Assembly (NCBI GenBank): GCA_023446735.1
Contig: JAEXPQ010000150.1
Span: forward strand, 26,847-90,846
Reading direction: 5' to 3'
Source: Verrucomicrobiota bacterium
GTDB taxonomy: Bacteria; Verrucomicrobiota; Verrucomicrobiia; Opitutales; Opitutaceae
DNA: 64,000 nt
Shown: positions 36,498-44,982 of the stretch, one piece after another
Numbering within the stretch: position 1 is the first letter of the stretch
Layout: every line of letters starts with the position of its first letter
Position numbers and translations under genes: made by a program
Notes under the pieces: model-generated
Database searches by the model: none
Seen by the model: the letters and a program-made list of their open reading frames with translations, nothing else
Told to the model about the DNA's origin: nothing

Positions 36498-37091
36498 GTG
36501 AACGAACCTCCAACCAGTGCCGCCGCAGGAATGAGCGACCACGCCGCCTTCACGACGTTTATGCGCAGCTATCAGGACATGGTCTATACCACCGCGATCC
36601 GCCTCTTGGGCAATCCCGCCCAAGCGGAGGACATCTCGCAGGAGGTTTTCCTGAAGGCCTACGAGCACTTCGATGACCTGCGCGACGGCGAGGGGTCCGG
36701 CGGGTGGCTAAAAACGGTCACCACCAACCTCAGCCTCAACCACATCCAGCGTTACCGGAAGCGCTGGAGCTTCTTCTCCGAGCTGCTCCACCGCGACGAC
36801 GACGGCGGCACCGACGAGGCGCCCGTCGATTTCCCGGCGCCGGACAACTTCTTCTCCGAACTCGACGCCGCCGACCGCCGCGAGTGGGTGCAACAGGCCC
36901 TCGCGAAACTGCCCGACAAGCAGCGTGTGCCTCTCGTGCTCTACCATTTCGACGAACTTTCCTACGAGGAGATCGCGCAACGGCTGGGGGTGTCCCTCGC
37001 CAAAGTGAAGACCGACATCATGCGCGCCCGCCAGGCGCTCGCCCAACATCTGGCCCGTGCCACCGCCGCCCACCGCGAACTCGCCAACTGA
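36498..37091 (+). CDS. ECF (sigma-70 family) RNA polymerase sigma factor
   Basis: 197 residues if started at GTG 36498; ATG 36531 gives 186 and is equally possible. Region 2: QDMVYTTAIRLLGNPAQAED and ISQEVFLKAYEHFDDLRDG. Region 4: LPDKQRVPLVLYHFDELSYE and EIAQRLGVSLAKVKTDIMRA. These are the hallmarks of RpoE-type extracytoplasmic function sigma factors, with an acidic linker (DDDGGTDEAPVDFPAPDN) between. It is followed at 20 bases by a gene for a small two-helix membrane protein in the usual anti-sigma position, so it probably answers to an envelope signal. Confidence 0.92.
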   Translation: MNEPPTSAAAGMSDHAAFTTFMRSYQDMVYTTAIRLLGNPAQAEDISQEVFLKAYEHFDDLRDGEGSGGWLKTVTTNLSLNHIQRYRKRWSFFSELLHRDDDGGTDEAPVDFPAPDNFFSELDAADRREWVQQALAKLPDKQRVPLVLYHFDELSYEEIAQRLGVSLAKVKTDIMRARQALAQHLARATAAHRELAN

Positions 37092-37110
37092 ACCCTTTTC
37101 CCAACGCGCC

Positions 37111-37572
37111 ATGCCCGACAAAAACCACCAATCGCTCGAAGCCTTCGTGCACCGCGCCCTGCGCGAACTGCCCACGGAGCGCGCCCCGGCCGATCTCGAG
37201 GCCCGCGTGTTTGCCGCGCTCCAGGCGCGCCACCGCCTACCGTGGTGGCAGGCCGGCTGGCGCGCGTGGCCGGCCGTGCCGCGCACTCTCGTGCTCGCGA
37301 CGGCCGTCGCCGTGCTGCTGGCCCTCAGTTGGATCTTCCTCGCCGGCGTGAACGCCGCCGAGGCGTTCTCGTGGTCCGACTGGGTGCACGCCCATCTCCC
37401 CGGCCTCGCCACGCTCGGGTCGGCTGCCTCGGCTCTGGGCCGGGCGCTGGTCCGCTGCGCCGAAGTCTTCCGTCCTTGGCTGCTCGGTCTGGTCGTCGTC
37501 GCTGTCGCCTCGTACGCGGCGTTGCTCGCCCTCGGGTCCGGGCTCTACCGCCACTTCATCGCCAATCGCTGA
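37111..37572 (+). CDS. Small membrane protein in the anti-sigma position
   Basis: 153 residues. The cytoplasmic N-terminus SLEAFVHRALRELPTERAP contains the 'xLPxxxAP' motif of Verrucomicrobia/Bacteroidota ECF-adjacent proteins. Two hydrophobic helices follow (TLVLATAVAVLLALSWIFLA and PWLLGLVVVAVASYAALLALG). No zinc-finger HxxxCxxC is present, so it is not a ZAS-type anti-sigma factor. Position and topology suggest regulation of the preceding ECF factor or partnership with the following envelope protein. It starts 19 bases after the sigma gene. Confidence 0.7.
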   Translation: MPDKNHQSLEAFVHRALRELPTERAPADLEARVFAALQARHRLPWWQAGWRAWPAVPRTLVLATAVAVLLALSWIFLAGVNAAEAFSWSDWVHAHLPGLATLGSAASALGRALVRCAEVFRPWLLGLVVVAVASYAALLALGSGLYRHFIANR

Positions 37573-37584
37573 ACTTTCCCCCTC

Positions 37585-39267
37585 ATGAAGCATCGCACCC
37601 TTTTCCTCGCCGCTGCCGTGTTCGCCGCCGTGTTCGGCGCGCCGGCGCCGGCCCTCCGCGCGAATGATCCCGCGGATACTCCGCCGGCCGCTCCTTCCGC
37701 GCCGGCCGCTGACACTACGGCCCCCGCTCCGGCCGAGGTCGCCGCACCGACACCCGAAGTCGAGGCTCCGCAACCGGCGGCTCCCGCCGTGGCGGCGCCC
37801 GCGGCGCCGGCGTGGGTCGACCGTGGCGAAGTGTTCGCCTTGGGCAGCGACGTCGTCATCCGCGCGAACGAACGCGCCTCGGAGGTGGTCGCGGTGGGCG
37901 GCAACGTGACCGTGCTCGGCCGGGTCGACGGCGAGGTGTTCGCGGTCGTGGGCGATGTGAAGATCGACGGCCCGGTTGGCGGCGAGGTCGTGGCCGTGCT
38001 CGGCCGGGTCGAGCTTGGCGCGAAGGGTAGCGTGGGCGGCGAGGTCGTCTCCATCGGCGGCGGCGTCCGCAATCCGGATTCGGCGCCGATCGGCGGCAAC
38101 CAGATTTCCATCGCGCCGTTCCTGCCGAAACCGTGGGCGCTCCTGCGCTGGGCGGGGGATTTCGTCTCCCATGTCCGCCTGCTGTCGCCGCAGGTGCTCT
38201 GGCCGTGGTACGTCTTCGGCGCGGGCGCGTTGCTCTATCTGCTGCTCGCCGCCGCCTTCGGCCGGGGCGTGAATGCGTGTGTGCAATCGCTCGAGGAGCG
38301 TCCCGGGGCGACGCTCACGACCGCGCTCGCGCTGCTGCCGCTCCTGCCGTTGTTCACCCTGCTGCTCATCTGCACGGGCGTCGGCATCGTGCTGCTGCCG
38401 TTCCTCGCGGTGGCGGTGCTGTTCGGCTTCGCCTTCGGCAAGACCGCGGTGCTGGCTTTTCTCGGACGCGTGGTGCTGCGACCGCTCGGCGGCGCCGTAC
38501 TGGCGGACCGGGCCTGGTTGGCGGTGCTTGTCGGCATCGTGATCGCGGCGGTGCTCTACTGCGTGCCGTGGCTGGGCCTGCTCGCTTGGGCGCTGTTGAC
38601 TTGGATCGGCCTCGGTATGGTCGCGGCGGCCCTTTTGGAAAACCGCCGTCGGGAGAAGGCGGCAGCGGCGGCGGCTCGGGCGGCGGCGATGCCGGCTCGG
38701 GCGGCTACCGCGGCGGCCATGGCGGTTGCGCCGGACGCGAGCGGGTTTGCGGCGGGAGCCGCGGCGAGTGCCCCGGCGGACCCGGCGACCGTGCCTCCGG
38801 TGTCTGATGGCGCCGCGGGCGTCGCGGCTGTGCCGCCGGCGCCGCCGGTGTTGGTGGCGGCCATGGGATCGGCCTCGGTGGAGACCTCTTTCCCGCGGGC
38901 GGAGTTCGGTGTGCGCTTGGGGGCGCTCCTGATCGACATCGTGCTCGTGGCGGTGGCGACCGGGGTGACGGTGGTTCTGTCGGTGCTGCCCTTCCCGTTG
39001 GTGTTCGGCGTCTACGCGTTCGGCATGTGGCTGTGGAAGGGCACGACCATCGGCGGCATCGTGTTCGACCTGAAGGTGGTGCGTCTCGACGGACGGCCGA
39101 TCGACGCCGCGACCGCCGTGGTGCGGACGCTGGTGGCGTTTCTCTCGGTGTGCGCGGCCGGGTTGGGCTTCCTCTGGTGCCTGTGGGACCTTGAGAAGCA
39201 GACCTGGCACGACAAGGTCGCCGGCACCGTGGTGGTGCGGGTACCGAAGTCGAAACCGCTGGTGTAG
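37585..39267 (+). CDS. Exported bactofilin-like / RDD-domain fusion membrane protein
   Basis: 560 residues. A signal peptide (LFLAAAVFAAVFGAPAPA) leads to an Ala/Pro-rich linker. Next is a series of short beta-strand repeats (VGGNVTVLGRVDGEVFAVVG, DVKIDGPVGGEVVAVLGRVE) at about 90-165, like a polymer-forming bactofilin right-handed beta-helix. Four hydrophobic helices (about 185-340) and an Ala-rich linker follow. From about 430 there is an RDD domain (FGVRLGALLIDIVLVAVATG, GIVFDLKVVRLDGRPIDAA, DKVAGTVVV). RDD proteins are membrane proteins with a conserved Arg-Asp-Asp pattern, here RLGALLID. It starts 12 bases after the anti-sigma-position gene and may be the envelope sensor or output of the sigma operon. 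Confidence 0.8.
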   Translation: MKHRTLFLAAAVFAAVFGAPAPALRANDPADTPPAAPSAPAADTTAPAPAEVAAPTPEVEAPQPAAPAVAAPAAPAWVDRGEVFALGSDVVIRANERASEVVAVGGNVTVLGRVDGEVFAVVGDVKIDGPVGGEVVAVLGRVELGAKGSVGGEVVSIGGGVRNPDSAPIGGNQISIAPFLPKPWALLRWAGDFVSHVRLLSPQVLWPWYVFGAGALLYLLLAAAFGRGVNACVQSLEERPGATLTTALALLPLLPLFTLLLICTGVGIVLLPFLAVAVLFGFAFGKTAVLAFLGRVVLRPLGGAVLADRAWLAVLVGIVIAAVLYCVPWLGLLAWALLTWIGLGMVAAALLENRRREKAAAAAARAAAMPARAATAAAMAVAPDASGFAAGAAASAPADPATVPPVSDGAAGVAAVPPAPPVLVAAMGSASVETSFPRAEFGVRLGALLIDIVLVAVATGVTVVLSVLPFPLVFGVYAFGMWLWKGTTIGGIVFDLKVVRLDGRPIDAATAVVRTLVAFLSVCAAGLGFLWCLWDLEKQTWHDKVAGTVVVRVPKSKPLV

Positions 39268-39584
39268 GGTTGTACGGCGCGCCGCGAGCCCGAATGGAGC
39301 AGATGTCGCCTGCGGGCGATCGGGATCGCGGTCGCGGGGCGGGCACGGTCTTGCCCGGCGCAGACGTCGGGGACCGCCGTGGGCGGACGGCGCAGGGAAG
39401 GTGTGGTTGTGGGCTTATGCTTCGGAGACCATCCCCCGTGTTTCATTAACAATGGTCGGATGTTGCTGAAGCGACGGGTTTTCCGGATTGCATCCACCAG
39501 GGAGGCTTGGCTTGGTTCGTGCTCGTCGGATCCCCTGCCGCCCGGTCGCACGCCGGGTGAACATCAACCCATACCGAAGAAACT
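39268..39584. other. Intergenic leader region of the first TonB-dependent receptor
   Basis: A 317-bp spacer. The last 20 bases before the receptor start (ccataccgaagaaactatga) closely match those before the second receptor (cacatcaaagaaactatgaa), pointing to shared leader sequence. I saw no clear operator or promoter and no other gene. Confidence 0.5.
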
Positions 39585-42500
39585 ATGAGCAAGCCCACGG
39601 TTCGTTTGAAGGGACTGGCGCGCGTCCTGAGTGTCGGCGCGTTGTCGCCCTTTTTGTTGACGGCAGCCCTGCAATCGCAGACGGCGACCGAGTCGGATAC
39701 TCCAGCGAAGGAGAGCGCGGAAGGAGAGGATGGTCTCGTGGTTCTCGACAAGTTCGAGGTGACCGGTTCGCGCATCAAGCAGACGGAAATCGAAGGCCCG
39801 TCGCCGATCCGCATCATTAGCCGGCAGGATATCGAGGTCACTGGCCGGTCCAACCTGACCGAGTTGCTCCGTGACCTGCCCGAAGCCAGTACCATCGCCA
39901 TCAATGAGGGAAGCACGATCGGCTCGGTGCGTGGTGCTTCCGCGATGGATCTTCGCAACCTCGGCCCGAACAACACGCTGGTAATCGTGAACGGGCGGCG
40001 CACCGTCTTGACGGGAGCAAACTCCGCCGGCGTGACCTTTGTAGACATCGGCCGCTTTCCCCTGACGATGGTCGAGCGAATCGAGGTGCTCAAGGACGGC
40101 GCTTCGGCCATCTACGGCTCCGATGCGACGGCGGGTGTTGTGAACATCATTTTGCGCAAGGACTTCAACGGCTTCGAAGTGAACGCGAGCTATGGCAATT
40201 CCTTCGACACCGATGTGACCGAGAAGAGTTTCTCGGTCTTCGGCGGCGTCTCCAACGGCAAGTTGCGGGCGAATGTCGGGGTGTCCTACGCGAAACGTGG
40301 GGCCTTGGCCGCCATCGACAAGGATTTCTCCAGCAATGCCGACCTCACCCAGCGCTACCTGGCGAAGGGCGAGCAATATACGGAACTCGCCGAGAGCGGA
40401 TACTACGATCTGCGGTCCGGGACGGGCCCGCAGGCGCGCATCAGCCTGAAGTCGGGGCAGGTCAACGGCTCCAACGGTGTCGACATCCCTGGGTTGGCCG
40501 CCGGCGCGGCGATCACGAAGCTGCCGGGCACGGGCGGCACCGCCGCCGGCACCATGGCGTCGGTCTCGCCGAGCTTCTCGAATCCCTACGCCCAGGGGAC
40601 TAACGGCGCCTATAATGCCACCGCCGCCGCCACGTTCGAGGCGCAGCGCCTCGCCTGGGGCCAGGAGGGGGCGAGCAACCTCTACAACTTCCAACCCTTC
40701 GTGTGGCTGGTCCCGGCGATGGAGCAGAAGTCGGTCTACACGACCTTCGGCTACGACATCAGCCCGAGCGCCGAGTTCTACCTGGAGTTCAGCTACTCGC
40801 GCAAGGAGGTGGAGACCCATCTCGCGCCCTCGCCGGCCTCGACCGCGGGCGACAACGGCATCTTCGTCCCGAAGACCAACTACTGGAATCCCTTCGGTGT
40901 GGATGTGACCTTCAACTACCGCGCGATTGAGGTCGGTCCGCGCATCGCGAACATCTTGAACAACAACTACACCGTGTTGTCCGGCGTGCGCGGCACCATC
41001 AGCCCATTCGGCCGCGAGTGGGACTGGGATGTCGGCTACGCCCACGGATTTGACGAGGCCACCGACACGACCAGCAACGCGATCTCCGAGAGCCGCCTGC
41101 GCGCGGCGCTCGCCCGCACGGACTCCAAGGCTCTCAATATCTTCGGCGGGGCGGACTTCAAGAACGACCCCGCCACGATCGAGAGCATCAAGGTGAAGAC
41201 CACCAAGGCTGGCAATGCCAGCCTCGACCTGTTCGACGCCAAGCTCTCCGGCACCGTGGCGGAGATCTACTCGGGCGATATCGGCATGGCGATCATCGGC
41301 GAGTACCGCGAGGAGACCTTCAACGAGGAGAACGACGCGATCTCGACGACGCTCGACGACATCATCGGGCAGGTCCGCCTGGCCGATTCCACGAGTTCGC
41401 GCCGCTCGATCTACTCGTTCGCCGCCGAGACGAGCGTGCCGCTGGTCAAGCCGGCCACGATCCCCGGCCTCCACATGCTTGAGTTCAAGGCGGCTGCCCG
41501 CTTCGAGGACTTCAGTGACGGCTACGACTCCGGCATCAAACCCGGCTTCGGTCTCAAGTACCACCCGATCAAGTCCCTGCTTCTGCGCGCCTCCTACAAC
41601 AAGACCTTCCGCGCGCCGACGCTGCCGCAGCTCTATGGCGGCGTGCGCGAGTCCTTGCCCAACGCGCTGCCGGACTACGCCCGTCCCCAGTTGCTGACCG
41701 GCGATCCCTTCGACGGATCGTCCACCCAGCGCCTGGTTCGTGCCGGCGGCAACTCCTCCCTGACCCCGGAGACCGGCACGAGCAAACAAGTGGGCGTGGT
41801 CTGGGACGTGCCGTTCAAGGCGCTCGAGGGGCTCTCACTTGAGGCGACCTATGGTGAAATCCGGCAGGACAACATCATCACCACAGTCGGTACTTCGTGG
41901 ATCCGCAGCAACGAGTTCGGCCAGGCGGCGGGTCTGATCGTGCGCGAGTCGGGCACCGAGACCTACGTCAACAAGACCGCGAACCCGATCACCGTTTACG
42001 TCGGACCGGGCGCCCGCACCGATGCCGCCGCCAACAAGGTCGTGGAGCCGGGTGCCTCGATCACCGTGCCGGGCCGCATCCTGTCCATCTCCGACTCGTA
42101 CGTGAACTTGGCCATGCAGCGCATCCGCTATTGGGACTTCGGCTTGCGCTACGACAAGACGACCGTCAACTACGGTCGCTTCTCGCTGCGCAGCTCGATG
42201 ACCTACACGGACGAGTTTGTCTTCACCCGCGACCTCACCGCCGCGCTCGTGAACTACGCCGGGCTCGACGGCTATCCCCCCCCCTACCGGGTGCAGAGCT
42301 CGCTCGCCTGGGAGCGCAAGCAGTGGGGCGCCGGCGTCAGCCATAACTATACCCCGGCTTACGGCTCCATCGATCTCGATGGCTACCGGATCGACCGATA
42401 CCACACGTTCGGCGCCTATGTCAGCTACGCCTTCCGCGATGTGCGCTATCTGTCGGGCACGCGCCTGACGGTAGGTGTGGACAACATCTTCGACGCCGAA

Positions 42501-42596
42501 CCGCCGCTCTACTACGACGGTGTCGGTTACGACCAGTCGAAGGTGTCCCGTCCGCAAGGCCGCTTCTTCTACGCCGCACTCAACAAGCGGTTCTGA
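39585..42596 (+). CDS. TonB-dependent outer membrane receptor
   Basis: 1003 residues with a signal peptide ending near ALQSQT. The TonB-box-type stretch LVVLDKFEVTGSRIKQTEIE precedes the plug domain (LRDLPEASTIAINEGSTI, RIEVLKDGASAIYGSDATAG, VVNIILRKDF). A beta-barrel with alternating aromatic strands follows, ending in RFFYAALNKRF, a C-terminal Phe typical of outer membrane porins. It has no N-terminal STN domain. The barrel transports a substrate, probably a peptide judging by the adjacent S9 peptidase, using TonB energy. A nine-C run (42276-42284) lies in the barrel. A rho-independent terminator follows. Confidence 0.93.
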   Translation: MSKPTVRLKGLARVLSVGALSPFLLTAALQSQTATESDTPAKESAEGEDGLVVLDKFEVTGSRIKQTEIEGPSPIRIISRQDIEVTGRSNLTELLRDLPEASTIAINEGSTIGSVRGASAMDLRNLGPNNTLVIVNGRRTVLTGANSAGVTFVDIGRFPLTMVERIEVLKDGASAIYGSDATAGVVNIILRKDFNGFEVNASYGNSFDTDVTEKSFSVFGGVSNGKLRANVGVSYAKRGALAAIDKDFSSNADLTQRYLAKGEQYTELAESGYYDLRSGTGPQARISLKSGQVNGSNGVDIPGLAAGAAITKLPGTGGTAAGTMASVSPSFSNPYAQGTNGAYNATAAATFEAQRLAWGQEGASNLYNFQPFVWLVPAMEQKSVYTTFGYDISPSAEFYLEFSYSRKEVETHLAPSPASTAGDNGIFVPKTNYWNPFGVDVTFNYRAIEVGPRIANILNNNYTVLSGVRGTISPFGREWDWDVGYAHGFDEATDTTSNAISESRLRAALARTDSKALNIFGGADFKNDPATIESIKVKTTKAGNASLDLFDAKLSGTVAEIYSGDIGMAIIGEYREETFNEENDAISTTLDDIIGQVRLADSTSSRRSIYSFAAETSVPLVKPATIPGLHMLEFKAAARFEDFSDGYDSGIKPGFGLKYHPIKSLLLRASYNKTFRAPTLPQLYGGVRESLPNALPDYARPQLLTGDPFDGSSTQRLVRAGGNSSLTPETGTSKQVGVVWDVPFKALEGLSLEATYGEIRQDNIITTVGTSWIRSNEFGQAAGLIVRESGTETYVNKTANPITVYVGPGARTDAAANKVVEPGASITVPGRILSISDSYVNLAMQRIRYWDFGLRYDKTTVNYGRFSLRSSMTYTDEFVFTRDLTAALVNYAGLDGYPPPYRVQSSLAWERKQWGAGVSHNYTPAYGSIDLDGYRIDRYHTFGAYVSYAFRDVRYLSGTRLTVGVDNIFDAEPPLYYDGVGYDQSKVSRPQGRFFYAALNKRF

Positions 42597-42614
42597 TCCA
42601 GCTTCGTCCAACGG

Positions 42615-42644
42615 GCGCCGGAGATTGCTCTCCGGCGCTTTTTT
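42615..42644 (+). terminator. Rho-independent terminator after the first TonB receptor
   Basis: A 9-bp perfect stem, GCGCCGGAG (42615-42623) and CTCCGGCGC (42630-42638), with a 6-base loop attgct, is followed directly by six T residues. It lies 18 bases after the receptor stop and ends the unit before the S9 peptidase gene at 42673. Confidence 0.9.
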
Positions 42645-42672
42645 GTTTTCATCCTGTCGATACTTGACCCCC

Positions 42673-44688
42673 ATGAAAGCGCTCCGTCTGGTCTCCCTTC
42701 TGCTCTGTCTGCCGCTCGCCCGTCTGTGGGCAGAACTGCCGCCGCCACTCCCTGTGGAGGTCTTCTTCGAGAACTCCGACATCAGCGGCCTTAGTATCTC
42801 CCCGACAGGCCGGTACTTCGCCTCCCTGCGCCCGGTCGGCGGACGGAAGCAGATCGTCGTCGTGGATCTTGAGAAGGGCACCACTGCCCGCCTCACCGAC
42901 ATGAAGGAGGAGAACGTGCTCGGTGTGCAGTGGCTCAAGGAGCACCGGCTGGCGTTCTTTATGCAGGTCAAGGGCCAGGAGTCCTTCGGCGTCTATGCGG
43001 TCAATGCCGACGGCACCAATCTGACGATCGTGCGCCAAGCGACGACCGTCGATGCCAACGACCGCGTTCAGGTCCAAGGCGGGCGCGCCTCGATCCTGCA
43101 CAATCTGCCGGACGATCCGAACGAGGTGATCATCGGCATGGTCCGCGGCAGCTCCGGCCTGATGGACCTCTACCGCGCCAACATTCATAAGGAGAACCGG
43201 CGCCGCATCATCTGCCAGAATCCCGGCAAGGTACGGGACTGGGTGCTCGATTCCAAGGGGGTGCCGCGGATCGGGGTGGCCCAGGACGAACGCGCGACGG
43301 AATCGCATGTGCTCTATCGGGAAAGCGAGAAGGCCGACTGGAAGGAGATTGCCCGGTTCGGTCAGGATCAACCCTCGTGGACTCCGCTTGGTTTCGATAG
43401 CGATGACCGCACGCTTTTCGTCTCCTCGAATATCGGTCGGGCTACCTACGCGATCTACAAGTACGACCTCGTCGCTCGCCGCCTGGGCGAAGTCGTGGTG
43501 GAGGATCCGGTCTATGATGTCGGGCGCGACGCCTACGGTTTTGACGGCGGGCTCTTGCGGCGAGGCTCAGACCGGAAGGTGATCGGCGTGAAGTACCTGG
43601 CGGATCGCGAGCGCGTGGTGTGGTTGGATCCCGAGATGGCGAAGATCCAGCAGGGGATCGACCGGGCGTTGCCGGACACGCTCAATATCGCCACCTCGTC
43701 GACCCGCGATCTGTCCCACATGATCGTTCGCGCCTATTCCGATCGCGATCCTGGAATATACTACCTGCTGGATACAAAGAAGATGGACCTGCTGGAGTTG
43801 CTGCGGATCAACAGCCGGGTGAAGCCGGAGCAGATGGCGTCGATGCAGCACATCGCCTACAAGGCGCGGGACGGCATGCGAATCTACGCCTATCTGACCC
43901 TGCCGGCGGGGGGGGAGCCGCGCAACCTGCCTTTGATTGTTCACCCGCACGGCGGTCCCTACGGGCCGCGCGACGAGTGGGGCTACAACTCCGATGTCCA
44001 GTTTCTGGCCAACCGCGGCTATGCCGTACTCCAGCCAAATTTCCGCGGTTCCGGGGGCTACGGCGAGGCGTACGAAAGCGCTGGCTACAAACAGTGGGGC
44101 CTCGCGATGCAGGACGATCTGACAGACGGCGTTCTGCATCTGATCGAGCAGGGGATCGTGGATCGGAACCGCGTCGGGATCTATGGCGCGAGCTATGGTG
44201 GCTACGCGGCGATGATGGCGATCATCAAGGAACCGGCTCTGTTCCGCTGCGCGATCAATTACGTCGGAGTCACGGATATCGAGATTTTGTTCGAGGGCTT
44301 CGCGGACTACCCGCTCGTCGCCAAAGAGAGTCTGGCGCGTCGTTTCGGGCATCCGGTGCGCGACCAGGACTATATGGCGGCGAACTCGCCCGTCCGCCTC
44401 GTCGATCGCATCCAGGCACCGGTGCTCATGGCCTATGGATTTTTTGACCCCCGGGTGAAACTCGAACACGGCGAGCGGCTGCACAACCTGATGAAGTCGA
44501 AAGGCAAGGAGGTGGAGTACATTGTTGCCGAGAACGAGGGACACGGATTCGGCAAACAGGAGAACGCAGTGTGCTTTGCCCGGAGGATCGAGGCCTTCCT
44601 TGCGCGGACGATGACGGACCGCGCCGACTGGGGCCAGATCGGCGAATCGAAGGTGGTGGAAATGCCGGTCGGTACGCCGGTGAAGTGA
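42673..44688 (+). CDS. Secreted S9-family prolyl-oligopeptidase-type serine peptidase
   Basis: 671 residues from ATG 42673. A short signal peptide (LVSLLLCLPLARLWA) is followed by a beta-propeller region (strands such as ISPTGRYFASLRPVGGRKQ). The C-terminal alpha/beta-hydrolase has the nucleophile Ser in GIYGASYGGYAAMMA, the Asp in FFDPRVKLEHGER and the His in ENEGHGFGKQEN. These are the three residues of the S9 triad. The S9 group usually cleaves short peptides; the placement between two TonB receptors suggests degradation of imported or extracellular peptides. An 8-G run is at 43908-43915. It follows a terminator, so it has its own promoter. Confidence 0.92.
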   Translation: MKALRLVSLLLCLPLARLWAELPPPLPVEVFFENSDISGLSISPTGRYFASLRPVGGRKQIVVVDLEKGTTARLTDMKEENVLGVQWLKEHRLAFFMQVKGQESFGVYAVNADGTNLTIVRQATTVDANDRVQVQGGRASILHNLPDDPNEVIIGMVRGSSGLMDLYRANIHKENRRRIICQNPGKVRDWVLDSKGVPRIGVAQDERATESHVLYRESEKADWKEIARFGQDQPSWTPLGFDSDDRTLFVSSNIGRATYAIYKYDLVARRLGEVVVEDPVYDVGRDAYGFDGGLLRRGSDRKVIGVKYLADRERVVWLDPEMAKIQQGIDRALPDTLNIATSSTRDLSHMIVRAYSDRDPGIYYLLDTKKMDLLELLRINSRVKPEQMASMQHIAYKARDGMRIYAYLTLPAGGEPRNLPLIVHPHGGPYGPRDEWGYNSDVQFLANRGYAVLQPNFRGSGGYGEAYESAGYKQWGLAMQDDLTDGVLHLIEQGIVDRNRVGIYGASYGGYAAMMAIIKEPALFRCAINYVGVTDIEILFEGFADYPLVAKESLARRFGHPVRDQDYMAANSPVRLVDRIQAPVLMAYGFFDPRVKLEHGERLHNLMKSKGKEVEYIVAENEGHGFGKQENAVCFARRIEAFLARTMTDRADWGQIGESKVVEMPVGTPVK

Positions 44689-44707
44689 ACGGTTGGTATG
44701 TCTGGAT

Positions 44708-44730
44708 CGCCTTCCATCATCTGGAAGGCG
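44708..44730 (+). terminator. Hairpin after the S9 peptidase
   Basis: A 9-bp perfect stem CGCCTTCCA (44708-44716) and TGGAAGGCG (44722-44730) with a 5-base loop, 20 bases after the peptidase stop. There is no T-tract, so it is either a weak terminator or an mRNA end stabiliser. Confidence 0.5.
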
Positions 44731-44982
44731 GTCCCGATGGGCTCGCTCAATCGGTAGCCACCGCCCCGCTTGCGAAGCCTCTGTGCTCGCTTGGTTCAAT
44801 CCATGAGACCGTCTCGACGGTCCTCCCGTTCCCCTGCCAGCGAGGCGGGCTTGATGTTTTCACGTACCAAACCGCCGCGCGTTGCGCAAGCCGGCGGTAT
44901 GCGTTGGCTGGCTCGATTCGTGCATTGCGATTGCGAATCGTTCGCGATTTCTACCGAATCCCGATCCCACATCAAAGAAACT

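Noticed and set aside
37237..39210. 657-codon minus-strand frame opposite the RDD fusion gene
   Set aside because: Arg/His/Gln-rich antisense frame created by high GC content; the plus strand has signal peptide and domains.
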